From Alphaproteobacteria bacterium (lineage in GTDB: Bacteria; Myxococcota_A; UBA796; GCA-2862545): 29,507 nucleotides of DNA. Below are positions 8,171-15,227 of the stretch, one piece after another. The notes under the pieces were generated by a model. That model was not told where the DNA came from. It did not search any database and saw only the letters and a list, made by a program, of their open reading frames with translations. The translations under genes and the position numbers were made by a program. The DNA is taken from NCBI GenBank assembly GCA_020632955.1, contig JACKEO010000034.1, positions 1 to 29,507 on the forward strand. The letters run 5' to 3'. Position 1 is the first letter of the stretch. Every line of letters begins with the position of its first letter.

Positions 8171-8518
8171 ATGGACTCCAGGATGCGCGTGCTGTGGCTC
8201 GCTGTCGCCCTCGCTGCGTGCAGCGCAGACCGCGACGACGACGCCAAGGGGACCGTGGACACCGACGACTCGGGTGCCGGCGACGACACGGAGACCGACT
8301 CCCCGGTCGACACCGACGTCCCGATCGACACCGACCGTCCCGTCGGGGTGAAGTCCTTCGGCGTGGCGGCTCCCTTCGTCGCGGGCGGCATCGTGAGCTC
8401 GCCGAACTACCGCGCCGTGTACCGCATCGTCCCCCCCGTCTCGGTGGCGGAGGGCGGCGAGGGCGCCGTCCGCTCGCTTCCGCCCATCGTCGTGCCGCCG
8501 CCGGCGGAGGCCCCATGA
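8171..8518 (+). CDS. Small lipoprotein with Asp/Thr-rich linker, upstream of the collagen-like gene
   Basis: This 115-residue protein has the signal VLWLAVALAAC with a consensus LAAC lipobox. Next comes an acidic Asp/Thr-rich linker (VDTDDSG, PVDTDVPIDTD) at about residues 30-60, then a short domain of about 55 residues ending in a Pro-rich tail. GGGGAGG lies directly before ATG 8171. Its TGA (8516-8518) overlaps the ATG (8515-8517) of the collagen-like gene as ATGA, the classic arrangement for coupled translation. No family is recognised. A role as membrane anchor or assembly partner for the collagen-like protein is a reasonable inference. The linker resembles that of the lipoprotein at 20706-22643. 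Confidence 0.8.
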   Translation: MDSRMRVLWLAVALAACSADRDDDAKGTVDTDDSGAGDDTETDSPVDTDVPIDTDRPVGVKSFGVAAPFVAGGIVSSPNYRAVYRIVPPVSVAEGGEGAVRSLPPIVVPPPAEAP

Positions 8519-11500
8519 TCCCGCGCCGCACCACGCTCCCCCTCACGCTCGTCCTCGCCTCGCTGCTCGCCGGTCCCGCCCGGGCGGCCGAGGTGCCCGC
8601 TTCGTTGCAGCTGCAGGCCGTCCTCACCGACGACGCGGGTGCTCCCCTCACGGGCGACCACGTCGTCACGGTCACCTTCTACGACATCGGCGGCTTCGTC
8701 CTGTGGACGCAGGACATCGACGTCACCCTCACCGACGGCATCGTGGACGTGGTGCTCGGCACGGCCACCTCCCCGCTCTCCAGCGCCGTCTTCGCGTCGG
8801 GTTCGGTGTGGTTCGAGCTCGCGATCGACGGTGAGAACCTGGCCCCCCGGCGGCCAGTCGCGTCCGTGCCGTACGCCATGCTCGCCGGCAACGCGCTGTC
8901 GGAGGACGAGATCCGCGAGGCGCTCCAGTACGCGCTCGTCCCGGAGGACTGCGAGGACGGCCAGATCCCCGTGTGGAGCGACACCGGCGTCGCGTGGGAC
9001 TGTGGCTCCCTCGAGGATCTGCGTGGTCCCCAGGGCGACATGGGTCCGCAGGGCGAGACCGGGCCCCAGGGCGACAGCGGTGTGCAGGGCGACACCGGGC
9101 CCCAGGGCGACACCGGGCCCCAGGGCGACACCGGGCCCCAGGGCGATGCGGGTCCCACCGGGCCCCAGGGTGACGTCGGTCCCACCGGGCCCCAGGGTGA
9201 GGTCGGCCCCCAGGGCGAGGTCGGTCCCACCGGGCCTCAGGGTGAGGTCGGCCCCCAGGGCGAGATCGGACCCACCGGACCCCAGGGCGAGATGGGTCCC
9301 ATCGGCCCCACCGGACTCCAGGGCGACGTCGGTCCCATCGGCCCCACCGGACTCCAGGGCGACGTCGGACCCCAGGGCGAGGTCGGACCCATCGGCCCCA
9401 CCGGCGCGCCCGGTCAGGACGGAGCCACCGGCGAGATCGGACCCACCGGGCCCCAGGGCGAGATGGGTCCCATCGGTCCCACCGGACTCCAGGGCGAGGT
9501 CGGCCCCCTCGGTCCCACCGGCGCGCCCGGTCAGGACGGAGCCACCGGAGGCATCGGCCCCACCGGACCCCAGGGTGAGGTCGGTCCCATCGGTCCCACC
9601 GGACTCCAGGGCGACGTCGGTCCCACCGGACCCCAGGGTGAGGTCGGCCCCATCGGTCCCACCGGACTCCAGGGCGACGTCGGTCCCACCGGGCCCCAGG
9701 GCGAGGTCGGCCCCATCGGCCCCACCGGCGCACCCGGTCAGGATGGAGCCACCGGAGGCATCGGCCCCACCGGCCCGCAGGGTCCCGTCGGAGCCACCGG
9801 CGGCATCGGCCCCACCGGCCCGCAGGGTCCCGTCGGCCCGATCGGTCCCACTGGCGCGGCGGGTCGCGACGGAGCCACCGGAGGCATCGGCCCCACCGGC
9901 CCGCAGGGTCCCGCCGGAGCCACCGGCGCGCCCGGTCAGGACGGAGCCACCGGCGGCATCGGCCCCACGGGTCCCCAGGGTCCCATCGGGCCCACCGGCG
10001 CGGCGGGGCGTGACGGAGCCACCGGAGGCATCGGCCCCACCGGACCCCAGGGGCCCATCGGGCCTACCGGCGCGGCGGGTCGTGACGGCGCCACCGGCGG
10101 CATCGGCCCCACCGGACCCCAGGGGCCCATCGGGCCCACCGGCGCACGCGGTCAGGACGGAGCCACTGGCGGCATCGGTCCCACCGGGCCCCAGGGTCCC
10201 ATCGGGCCCACCGGCGCGGCAGGCCGCGACGGCGCCACCGGCGGTGTCGGTCCCACAGGTCCCCAGGGCCCCATCGGCCCCACCGGCGCGCGCGGTCAGG
10301 ACGGCGCCACCGGAGGCATCGGTCCCACCGGGCCCCAGGGTCCCGTCGGCCCGATCGGTCCCACCGGCGCGGCGGGTCGTGACGGCGCCACCGGCGGGAT
10401 CGGCCCCACCGGGCCCCAGGGTCCCGTCGGCCCGATCGGTCCCACCGGCGCGGCGGGTCGTGACGGCGCCACCGGAGGCATCGGCCCCACCGGCCCCCAG
10501 GGGCCCATCGGCCCCACGGGCGCGGCGGGCCGCGACGGAGCCACCGGCGGGATCGGCCCCACCGGACCCCAGGGTCCCATCGGCCCCACGGGCGCGGCGG
10601 GCCGCGACGGAGCCACCGGCGGGATCGGTCCCACCGGGCCCCAGGGCCCCATCGGCCCTACGGGCGCGCGCGGTCAGGACGGAGCCACCGGAGGCATCGG
10701 CCCCACCGGGCCCCAGGGCAACGTCGGTCCCACGGGCGGCATCGGGCCCACCGGACCCCAGGGCAACATCGGCCCCACCGGACCTTCCGGTCGTGACGGC
10801 GCCACCGGAGGTATCGGTCCCACCGGACCCCAGGGCAACATCGGTCCCACCGGTCCTGCCGGTCGCGATGGCGCCACCGGCGGCATCGGGCCCACCGGGC
10901 CCCAGGGTGGCGTCGGTCCGCTCGGCCCCACCGGACCCCAGGGCAACATCGGTCCCACTGGGCCGCAGGGCAACATCGGTCCCACCGGCAGCCTCGGCCC
11001 CACCGGGCCCCAGGGGAACATCGGCCCCACGGGCCCGCGCGGGTTCACGGGCCCCACGGGACCGACCGGAGCCACCGGGCCTCGCGGGGCCGACGCGGGC
11101 GGGTTGCGCTGGTACGACAGCGACGGGACGCCGGTTCCGCTCCTGGAGAACCTGCCCAACAGCTACGGCAGCGTCGACGGTGCAGAGCTCCACTGGGCAC
11201 TGTTCTGGGACGAGACCTACGGCGCGATCTTCCGCGTCGGCCTGCCTGATTCTGCCGCCATCACGGTGGGACCGTACGTCACGGCCGCCCTGCCCGAGCC
11301 GCTCACCGTCTACTACGACGAGATCCGCTGCGTGGGCACCGCGTACATCGATCCCGTGCCGCTGAACTCCTCCTTCTACATCGAGTACGGCGGACCGAGT
11401 CGCCCGGCGTACATCCAGCGCGGACCCGTGAACCTCAAGCAGTTCTTCCTGCCCGCCTCGTACCGGACGCCGGACGGCGAGTGCGTGACGTACTCGTCGC

Positions 11501-11607
11501 AGGTGGCCCTGCTGTCCGTGATGGAGTTCGCGCCCGACAAGGTCAACTCCGAGGACCTGGGCTTCCCCTACCTGCTCCCGCTCTTCCCGACGTGGACGGG
11601 CAACTGA
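8515..11607 (+). CDS. Secreted collagen-like protein with 230 Gly-X-Y triplets
   Basis: Translation from ATG 8515 (ATGA overlap with the preceding gene) gives 1030 residues: a Sec signal at 1-24 (cleavage after GPARA), a globular N-terminal domain at about 25-170 with the RRPVASVPYAMLAGNA segment seen ahead of fibre-like regions in other bacterial surface proteins, an unbroken Gly-X-Y region at 171-860, and a 170-residue C-terminal domain at 861-1030. The triplets are dominated by GPT, GPQ, GPI, GAT and GRD/GQD; the first third is acidic (QGE, QGD). Bacterial collagens form triple helices without hydroxyproline, with a terminal domain often acting as trimeriser. Thr in the Y position recalls glycosylated BclA of Bacillus. 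The SDR gene follows 25 bases later. Confidence 0.92.
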   Translation: MIPRRTTLPLTLVLASLLAGPARAAEVPASLQLQAVLTDDAGAPLTGDHVVTVTFYDIGGFVLWTQDIDVTLTDGIVDVVLGTATSPLSSAVFASGSVWFELAIDGENLAPRRPVASVPYAMLAGNALSEDEIREALQYALVPEDCEDGQIPVWSDTGVAWDCGSLEDLRGPQGDMGPQGETGPQGDSGVQGDTGPQGDTGPQGDTGPQGDAGPTGPQGDVGPTGPQGEVGPQGEVGPTGPQGEVGPQGEIGPTGPQGEMGPIGPTGLQGDVGPIGPTGLQGDVGPQGEVGPIGPTGAPGQDGATGEIGPTGPQGEMGPIGPTGLQGEVGPLGPTGAPGQDGATGGIGPTGPQGEVGPIGPTGLQGDVGPTGPQGEVGPIGPTGLQGDVGPTGPQGEVGPIGPTGAPGQDGATGGIGPTGPQGPVGATGGIGPTGPQGPVGPIGPTGAAGRDGATGGIGPTGPQGPAGATGAPGQDGATGGIGPTGPQGPIGPTGAAGRDGATGGIGPTGPQGPIGPTGAAGRDGATGGIGPTGPQGPIGPTGARGQDGATGGIGPTGPQGPIGPTGAAGRDGATGGVGPTGPQGPIGPTGARGQDGATGGIGPTGPQGPVGPIGPTGAAGRDGATGGIGPTGPQGPVGPIGPTGAAGRDGATGGIGPTGPQGPIGPTGAAGRDGATGGIGPTGPQGPIGPTGAAGRDGATGGIGPTGPQGPIGPTGARGQDGATGGIGPTGPQGNVGPTGGIGPTGPQGNIGPTGPSGRDGATGGIGPTGPQGNIGPTGPAGRDGATGGIGPTGPQGGVGPLGPTGPQGNIGPTGPQGNIGPTGSLGPTGPQGNIGPTGPRGFTGPTGPTGATGPRGADAGGLRWYDSDGTPVPLLENLPNSYGSVDGAELHWALFWDETYGAIFRVGLPDSAAITVGPYVTAALPEPLTVYYDEIRCVGTAYIDPVPLNSSFYIEYGGPSRPAYIQRGPVNLKQFFLPASYRTPDGECVTYSSQVALLSVMEFAPDKVNSEDLGFPYLLPLFPTWTGN
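9025..11094 (+). repeat. Gly-X-Y coding repeat array, 2070 bases
   Basis: There are exactly 230 consecutive triplets with no interruption. From about 9730 the array is built mainly of near-identical cassettes of 24 or 27 residues (72 or 81 bases) of the form GRDGATGGIGPTGPQGP followed by IGPTGAA or VGPIGPTGAA, with GQD and GAR/GAP variants. The last part swaps QGP for QGN. Neighbouring cassettes differ mainly at synonymous sites, which fits repeated duplication and gene conversion. Confidence 0.95.
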
Positions 11608-11632
11608 GGCCCGTCCTGCCGCCGGCTTCCCG

Positions 11633-12511
11633 ATGACCACGGCGCTCCCCGACGGGGCGATCGCGGTCACCGGGGCAGCCGGCTACGTCGGGCGACGCCT
11701 CGTGCAGCAGCTGGCGGAGGCCGGGCGCCCCGTGGTGGCGCTCATCCGCCCCACGCAGGCCCTCCCGCCGGGCGCGACCCGTCTGGACTTCGACGACACG
11801 ATCGACGCCGAGACCCTGGCGGAGGGTCTCCGTGACGCAGGCGCGGTGGCCGCCATCCACCTCGCCGCCCGCTACGTCCGCCACCACCAGCCCGCCGACA
11901 TCGGGCCCCTGCTCGCCAGCAACGTGCTGGCCGGCGCCCTGCTGCTCGAGGCGGCGGACGAGGCGGGCCTGCGTCGCGTGGTCGTCGCCGACAGCGCCTT
12001 CGCCCACCAGGGCCCGGACGGCACGCGCGCGCTCGGCCTGTACGGCGCCACGCGGCAGGCGCTCGGTCGCATCGCCGACCGCTACGCCGTGGATCGCGAG
12101 CTCGACCTGACCACGCTCGTGGTCCACGACGTGTACGGGCCCGACGACACCCGCCGACGCCTCGTGCCCGTCCTGGTGGATGCCCTGATGGACGAGGTGG
12201 AGATCCGCCTGGTGGGGGCTCCGGTCACCGTGGACCTCGTGCACGTCGACGACGTGGCGGCCGCCTTCCGCATCGCCGTCCTCCAGGGCCCGGCGGGCAC
12301 CTGGGCCGTTCGGAGCACGCAGCCGCTCACGCCCATCGAGGTGGCCGACGTGCTGGAGCGGGTGAGCGGACGCCGCCTGAAGCGCCGTCTCGTGCCCGCC
12401 GGCATCGGGCCCCACCCGGGCACCTGGGCGGGCCCCGTGCTCCCGGGATGGTCGCCCACGATCCCGCTCGATGCTGGACTCACGCGACTCACGCAGCAAC
12501 TCGACGACTGA
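11633..12511 (+). CDS. Extended SDR (NAD-dependent epimerase/dehydratase family)
   Basis: This 292-residue protein has the nucleotide-binding motif VTGAAGYVGRRL at residues 11-22, the LAARY segment after strand 4, and a catalytic-type Tyr at Y137 in LYGATR. The usual YxxxK lysine is Arg (R141). The VDLVHVDDVAAAF segment is typical of sugar-nucleotide epimerases and dehydratases. It probably acts on a nucleotide sugar or similar substrate using NAD(P), but the substrate cannot be told from sequence and the K-to-R change leaves activity uncertain. It starts 25 bases after the collagen-like gene on the same strand, so the two may share a transcript. No strong ribosome binding site is visible before ATG 11633. 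Confidence 0.83.
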   Translation: MTTALPDGAIAVTGAAGYVGRRLVQQLAEAGRPVVALIRPTQALPPGATRLDFDDTIDAETLAEGLRDAGAVAAIHLAARYVRHHQPADIGPLLASNVLAGALLLEAADEAGLRRVVVADSAFAHQGPDGTRALGLYGATRQALGRIADRYAVDRELDLTTLVVHDVYGPDDTRRRLVPVLVDALMDEVEIRLVGAPVTVDLVHVDDVAAAFRIAVLQGPAGTWAVRSTQPLTPIEVADVLERVSGRRLKRRLVPAGIGPHPGTWAGPVLPGWSPTIPLDAGLTRLTQQLDD

Positions 12512-12574
12512 CCCGTCGCCGTGAGCCCACGGTCCTCACGCGGCGTGGTCCTGCGCGAAGCCCACCGCCTGTCG

Positions 12575-12582
12575 TAGGCTGC
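12575..12582 (+). promoter_or_regulatory. Candidate -10 element (TAGGCTGC)
   Basis: TAGGCTGC lies 33 bases before the acyl-CoA synthetase ATG. The same octamer lies 33 bases before the radical SAM gene at 28696. There is no convincing -35 box. This is a weak call based on the shared sequence and equal spacing. Confidence 0.3.
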
Positions 12583-12607
12583 CCTCCCCACGCCACCGGG
12601 AGTCGTC

Positions 12608-14158
12608 ATGGCCGTGCTCAGCAGCGCACACCCCCCGATCACCGTCCCCGACCTGACCATCACCGAGCTCGTGCTCGGTCGCGCCCAGGAGCTGGCGGAC
12701 AAGGCCGCCTTCGTGGACGGGCCGTCCGGGCGGGTGGTCACCTACGGAGCCCTCGCCCACCAGATCCGTGCCCTCGCCGGTGGCCTGAAGGCCCGCGGGG
12801 TGGGGCCCGGCACCACCTGGGCGCTGATGGCACCCAACCTGCCCGAGTACGCCGTGGTCTTCCACGGCCTCGCCTGGGCCGGCGCCACGGTCACCACGCT
12901 CAACCCCACCTACGGCGCCGAGGAGATCGCCTTCCAGCTCCGGGACGCCGGCGCCACGGCGGTGATCACCGTGGGCCTGTTCCTCGAGACCGCGCGGGAG
13001 GCGGCAGCGGCCGTCGGCATCGAGGAGGTCTTCCTCATCGGCCTCGGCGACGCGCCCTCCTTCGCCAGCCTCTTCGGCGAGCCGCTGGCCGACCCGGTGC
13101 GCGTGGATCCGGCCGAGCACGTGGTGGTGCTCCCCTACTCCTCCGGCACCACGGGCTTCCCCAAGGGCGTGATGCTCACCCACCGCAACCTGGTGGCGAA
13201 CGTGCTCCAGATGCGCGGTCACATCGAACTGGACGACGAGGACGTCACGTTCGCCGTGCTGCCCTTCTTCCACATCTACGGCATGCAGGTGCTGATGAAC
13301 TACGGGCTGGCCCAGGGCGCCACCATCGTCACCGCACCCCGCTTCGACCTCGTGCAGATGCTCGAGCTCGCCCAGCAGCACGGCATGACCCGGCTGTACC
13401 TGGTGCCTCCGATCGTCCTCGCGCTCGCCAAGCACCCCATCGTCGACCGCTACGACCTGTCGCGCGTGAAGGAGATCTTCTCGGGCGCAGCCCCCCTGGG
13501 TGCGGAGCTCGCCGAGGCCGCGGCCCAGCGGCTCGGGTGCGCCGTGGCCCAGGGCTACGGCATGACCGAGCTGTCACCCGTGAGCCACGCCATCCCCGCG
13601 GGGGACTACCGCCCCGGCTCGGTGGGCACGCTGGTGGCGAGCACCGAGGCCCGCCTGGTCGACCCCGAGACCGGCGAGGACGCCGCGCCGGGACAGGCCG
13701 GGGAGATCTGGATCCGCGGCCCGCAGGTGATGCGGGGCTACCTCAACAACGACGAGGCCACCCTGCAGACCCTCGACGCCGACGGCTGGCTCCACACGGG
13801 CGACATCGCGGAGGTGGACACCGACGGCCACACCTTCATCGTCGACCGCCTCAAGGAGCTCATCAAGGTCAAGGGCTTTCAGGTGCCCCCCGCCGAGCTC
13901 GAGGCGCTGCTCGTCACCCATCCCGGTGTCGCGGACGTCGCGGTGATCGGCATCCCCGACGACGATGCGGGGGAGGTCCCGAAGGCCTTCGTCGTGCGGG
14001 CCGCCGGGGCCGAGGTGACCTTCGAGGACCTGCAGGCGCTGGTGGCGGAGCACCTGGCCACCTACAAGCAGCTCGGCGCCGTCGCCTTCGTCGACGCGAT
14101 CCCCAAGTCCGCCTCGGGGAAGATCCTCCGCCGCGAGCTGCGCGCCCTGCCCTCCTGA
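12608..14158 (+). CDS. 4-coumarate-CoA-ligase-like acyl-CoA synthetase
   Basis: This 516-residue protein is of normal length for the ANL adenylate-forming family. The P-loop-like motif YSSGTTGFPKGVMLTHRN starts at Y177, the adenine motif GYGMTE at G316, the hinge region GWLHTGDIAEVD with IVDRLKELIKVKGFQV follows, and the catalytic lysine is K505 in PKSASGKILRREL. The ordering and hinge sequence are closest to the plant-type 4-coumarate:CoA ligase branch, which activates aryl or medium-chain acids to acyl-AMP and then acyl-CoA. The exact acid is unknown. GGGAG precedes ATG 12608 by a suitable distance. The esterase-like lipoprotein gene follows after 20 bases and may be co-transcribed. Confidence 0.92.
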   Translation: MAVLSSAHPPITVPDLTITELVLGRAQELADKAAFVDGPSGRVVTYGALAHQIRALAGGLKARGVGPGTTWALMAPNLPEYAVVFHGLAWAGATVTTLNPTYGAEEIAFQLRDAGATAVITVGLFLETAREAAAAVGIEEVFLIGLGDAPSFASLFGEPLADPVRVDPAEHVVVLPYSSGTTGFPKGVMLTHRNLVANVLQMRGHIELDDEDVTFAVLPFFHIYGMQVLMNYGLAQGATIVTAPRFDLVQMLELAQQHGMTRLYLVPPIVLALAKHPIVDRYDLSRVKEIFSGAAPLGAELAEAAAQRLGCAVAQGYGMTELSPVSHAIPAGDYRPGSVGTLVASTEARLVDPETGEDAAPGQAGEIWIRGPQVMRGYLNNDEATLQTLDADGWLHTGDIAEVDTDGHTFIVDRLKELIKVKGFQVPPAELEALLVTHPGVADVAVIGIPDDDAGEVPKAFVVRAAGAEVTFEDLQALVAEHLATYKQLGAVAFVDAIPKSASGKILRRELRALPS

Positions 14159-14178
14159 CCGCCCCGGAGCCCCCGTCC

Positions 14179-15192
14179 ATGCGTCGCATCCGCCCTCTCC
14201 TGGCCTCCACGGCCCTCCTCGCGGCCTGCACCGCCGATCCCGAGGCCTCGGACCCCGAGCCCGAGACGCTGGGCCTGAAGGCCCGCAAGAGCCCCGTGAC
14301 CGTGGACGACGTGGACTTCGCCTACTTCCCGGACGTGTCGTACGGGGCCGGGAAGCGCAGGGTGCTCGACCTCTTCGTCCCGGAGGGCGACGGTCCGTTC
14401 CCGCTGCTGCTCGAGATCCACGGAGGCGGCTTCACGGGAGGCGACGAGGACGCCCTGTACGGCCAGCCTGGCACCGGGGCCTTCCTCGCGAAGGTGCTCG
14501 GGTCGGGCGTGGCCTTCGCCAACATCGAGTACCGGCTGCTCGGCGAGCACGACGAGGGCGTGAAGCGCTCGCTCGGCGACGTGCAGCGCGCCCTGCAGTT
14601 CCTGCGCTGGCACCACGCCGAGCTGCGCCTGGATCCGGCGCGCGTGGTGGGCTCGGGCGCGTCCGCGGGGGCGGGCACCGCGCTCTGGCTCGCCACCCAC
14701 GACGACATGGCCGATCCCGACGCCGAGGACCCGATCGCGCGGCAGTCCACGCGCCTGCTCGCGGCCGCCGCCTTCGAGACCCAGGCCACCTACGACATCG
14801 TCCGCTGGGAGACCGACGTCTTCCCCGACTACGGCATCACCATCGACGCCGCCGCCGCCTTCGGGGCCGAGCAGCTCCTGCTCGACTTCTACGGCATGGA
14901 CGCACTGGACGACCTGTACGCCGAGCCCGTGGTCTCCTACCGCGCCGACGTGGACATGCTCGGCCTCATGAGCTCGGACGACCCGCCCCTGCTCGTCGAC
15001 AACCAGTGGATCGAGGACCAGCTCCCGCTCGACGTGAACAGCCTCTTCCACCACCCGGACCACGCGCTCGTGCTCCGCGACGAGGCCCTCGCCGCAGGCC
15101 TGGATATCGACGCGTGGATCCCGAAGAAGGGCATCGAGGACGCCGCCGCCGAGGACTTCGCCACGTGGCTCGCGGCCCAGCTGGCCCGCTGA
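14179..15192 (+). CDS. Alpha/beta-hydrolase (HSL-type esterase-like) lipoprotein
   Basis: This 337-residue protein starts at ATG 14179. Its signal ASTALLAAC has a consensus lipobox, so the enzyme is probably lipid-anchored outside the inner membrane. The oxyanion motif HGGG is at residues 81-84 and the nucleophile elbow GASAG carries S162, as in the carboxylesterase/hormone-sensitive-lipase family. The C-terminal part differs from typical members: SSDDPPLLV may supply the acid, but the usual GH near the end is replaced by PKKGIED, and the nearest histidines are in HHPDHA. Activity is therefore likely but not certain. The open frame runs far upstream through the ligase gene as a shadow. The gene is convergent with the Kelch lipoprotein gene (22-base gap). 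Confidence 0.83.
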   Translation: MRRIRPLLASTALLAACTADPEASDPEPETLGLKARKSPVTVDDVDFAYFPDVSYGAGKRRVLDLFVPEGDGPFPLLLEIHGGGFTGGDEDALYGQPGTGAFLAKVLGSGVAFANIEYRLLGEHDEGVKRSLGDVQRALQFLRWHHAELRLDPARVVGSGASAGAGTALWLATHDDMADPDAEDPIARQSTRLLAAAAFETQATYDIVRWETDVFPDYGITIDAAAAFGAEQLLLDFYGMDALDDLYAEPVVSYRADVDMLGLMSSDDPPLLVDNQWIEDQLPLDVNSLFHHPDHALVLRDEALAAGLDIDAWIPKKGIEDAAAEDFATWLAAQLAR

Positions 15193-15203
15193 TCACGTAC
15201 GAC

Positions 15204-15227
15204 GCCCGCTCCGCTCAGGGGGCGGGC
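15204..15227. terminator. Candidate hairpin between convergent genes
   Basis: GCCCGC (15204-15209) pairs with GCGGGC (15222-15227) around a 12-base loop, at the end of two convergent genes. There is no T-tract on either side, so it is a weak candidate for a bidirectional terminator. Confidence 0.25.

Noticed and set aside
9025..11094. Possible CRISPR array because of the regular repeats
   Set aside because: The period is a multiple of 9 bases in frame with Gly-X-Y coding, there are no unique spacers, and no cas genes are nearby.
8407..11670. Open frame of over 1000 codons on the - strand opposite the collagen-like gene
   Set aside because: It is a mirror of the Gly-X-Y repeat: the fixed codon pattern on + prevents stops in this - frame. 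It has no start site, signal or non-repetitive domain of its own.
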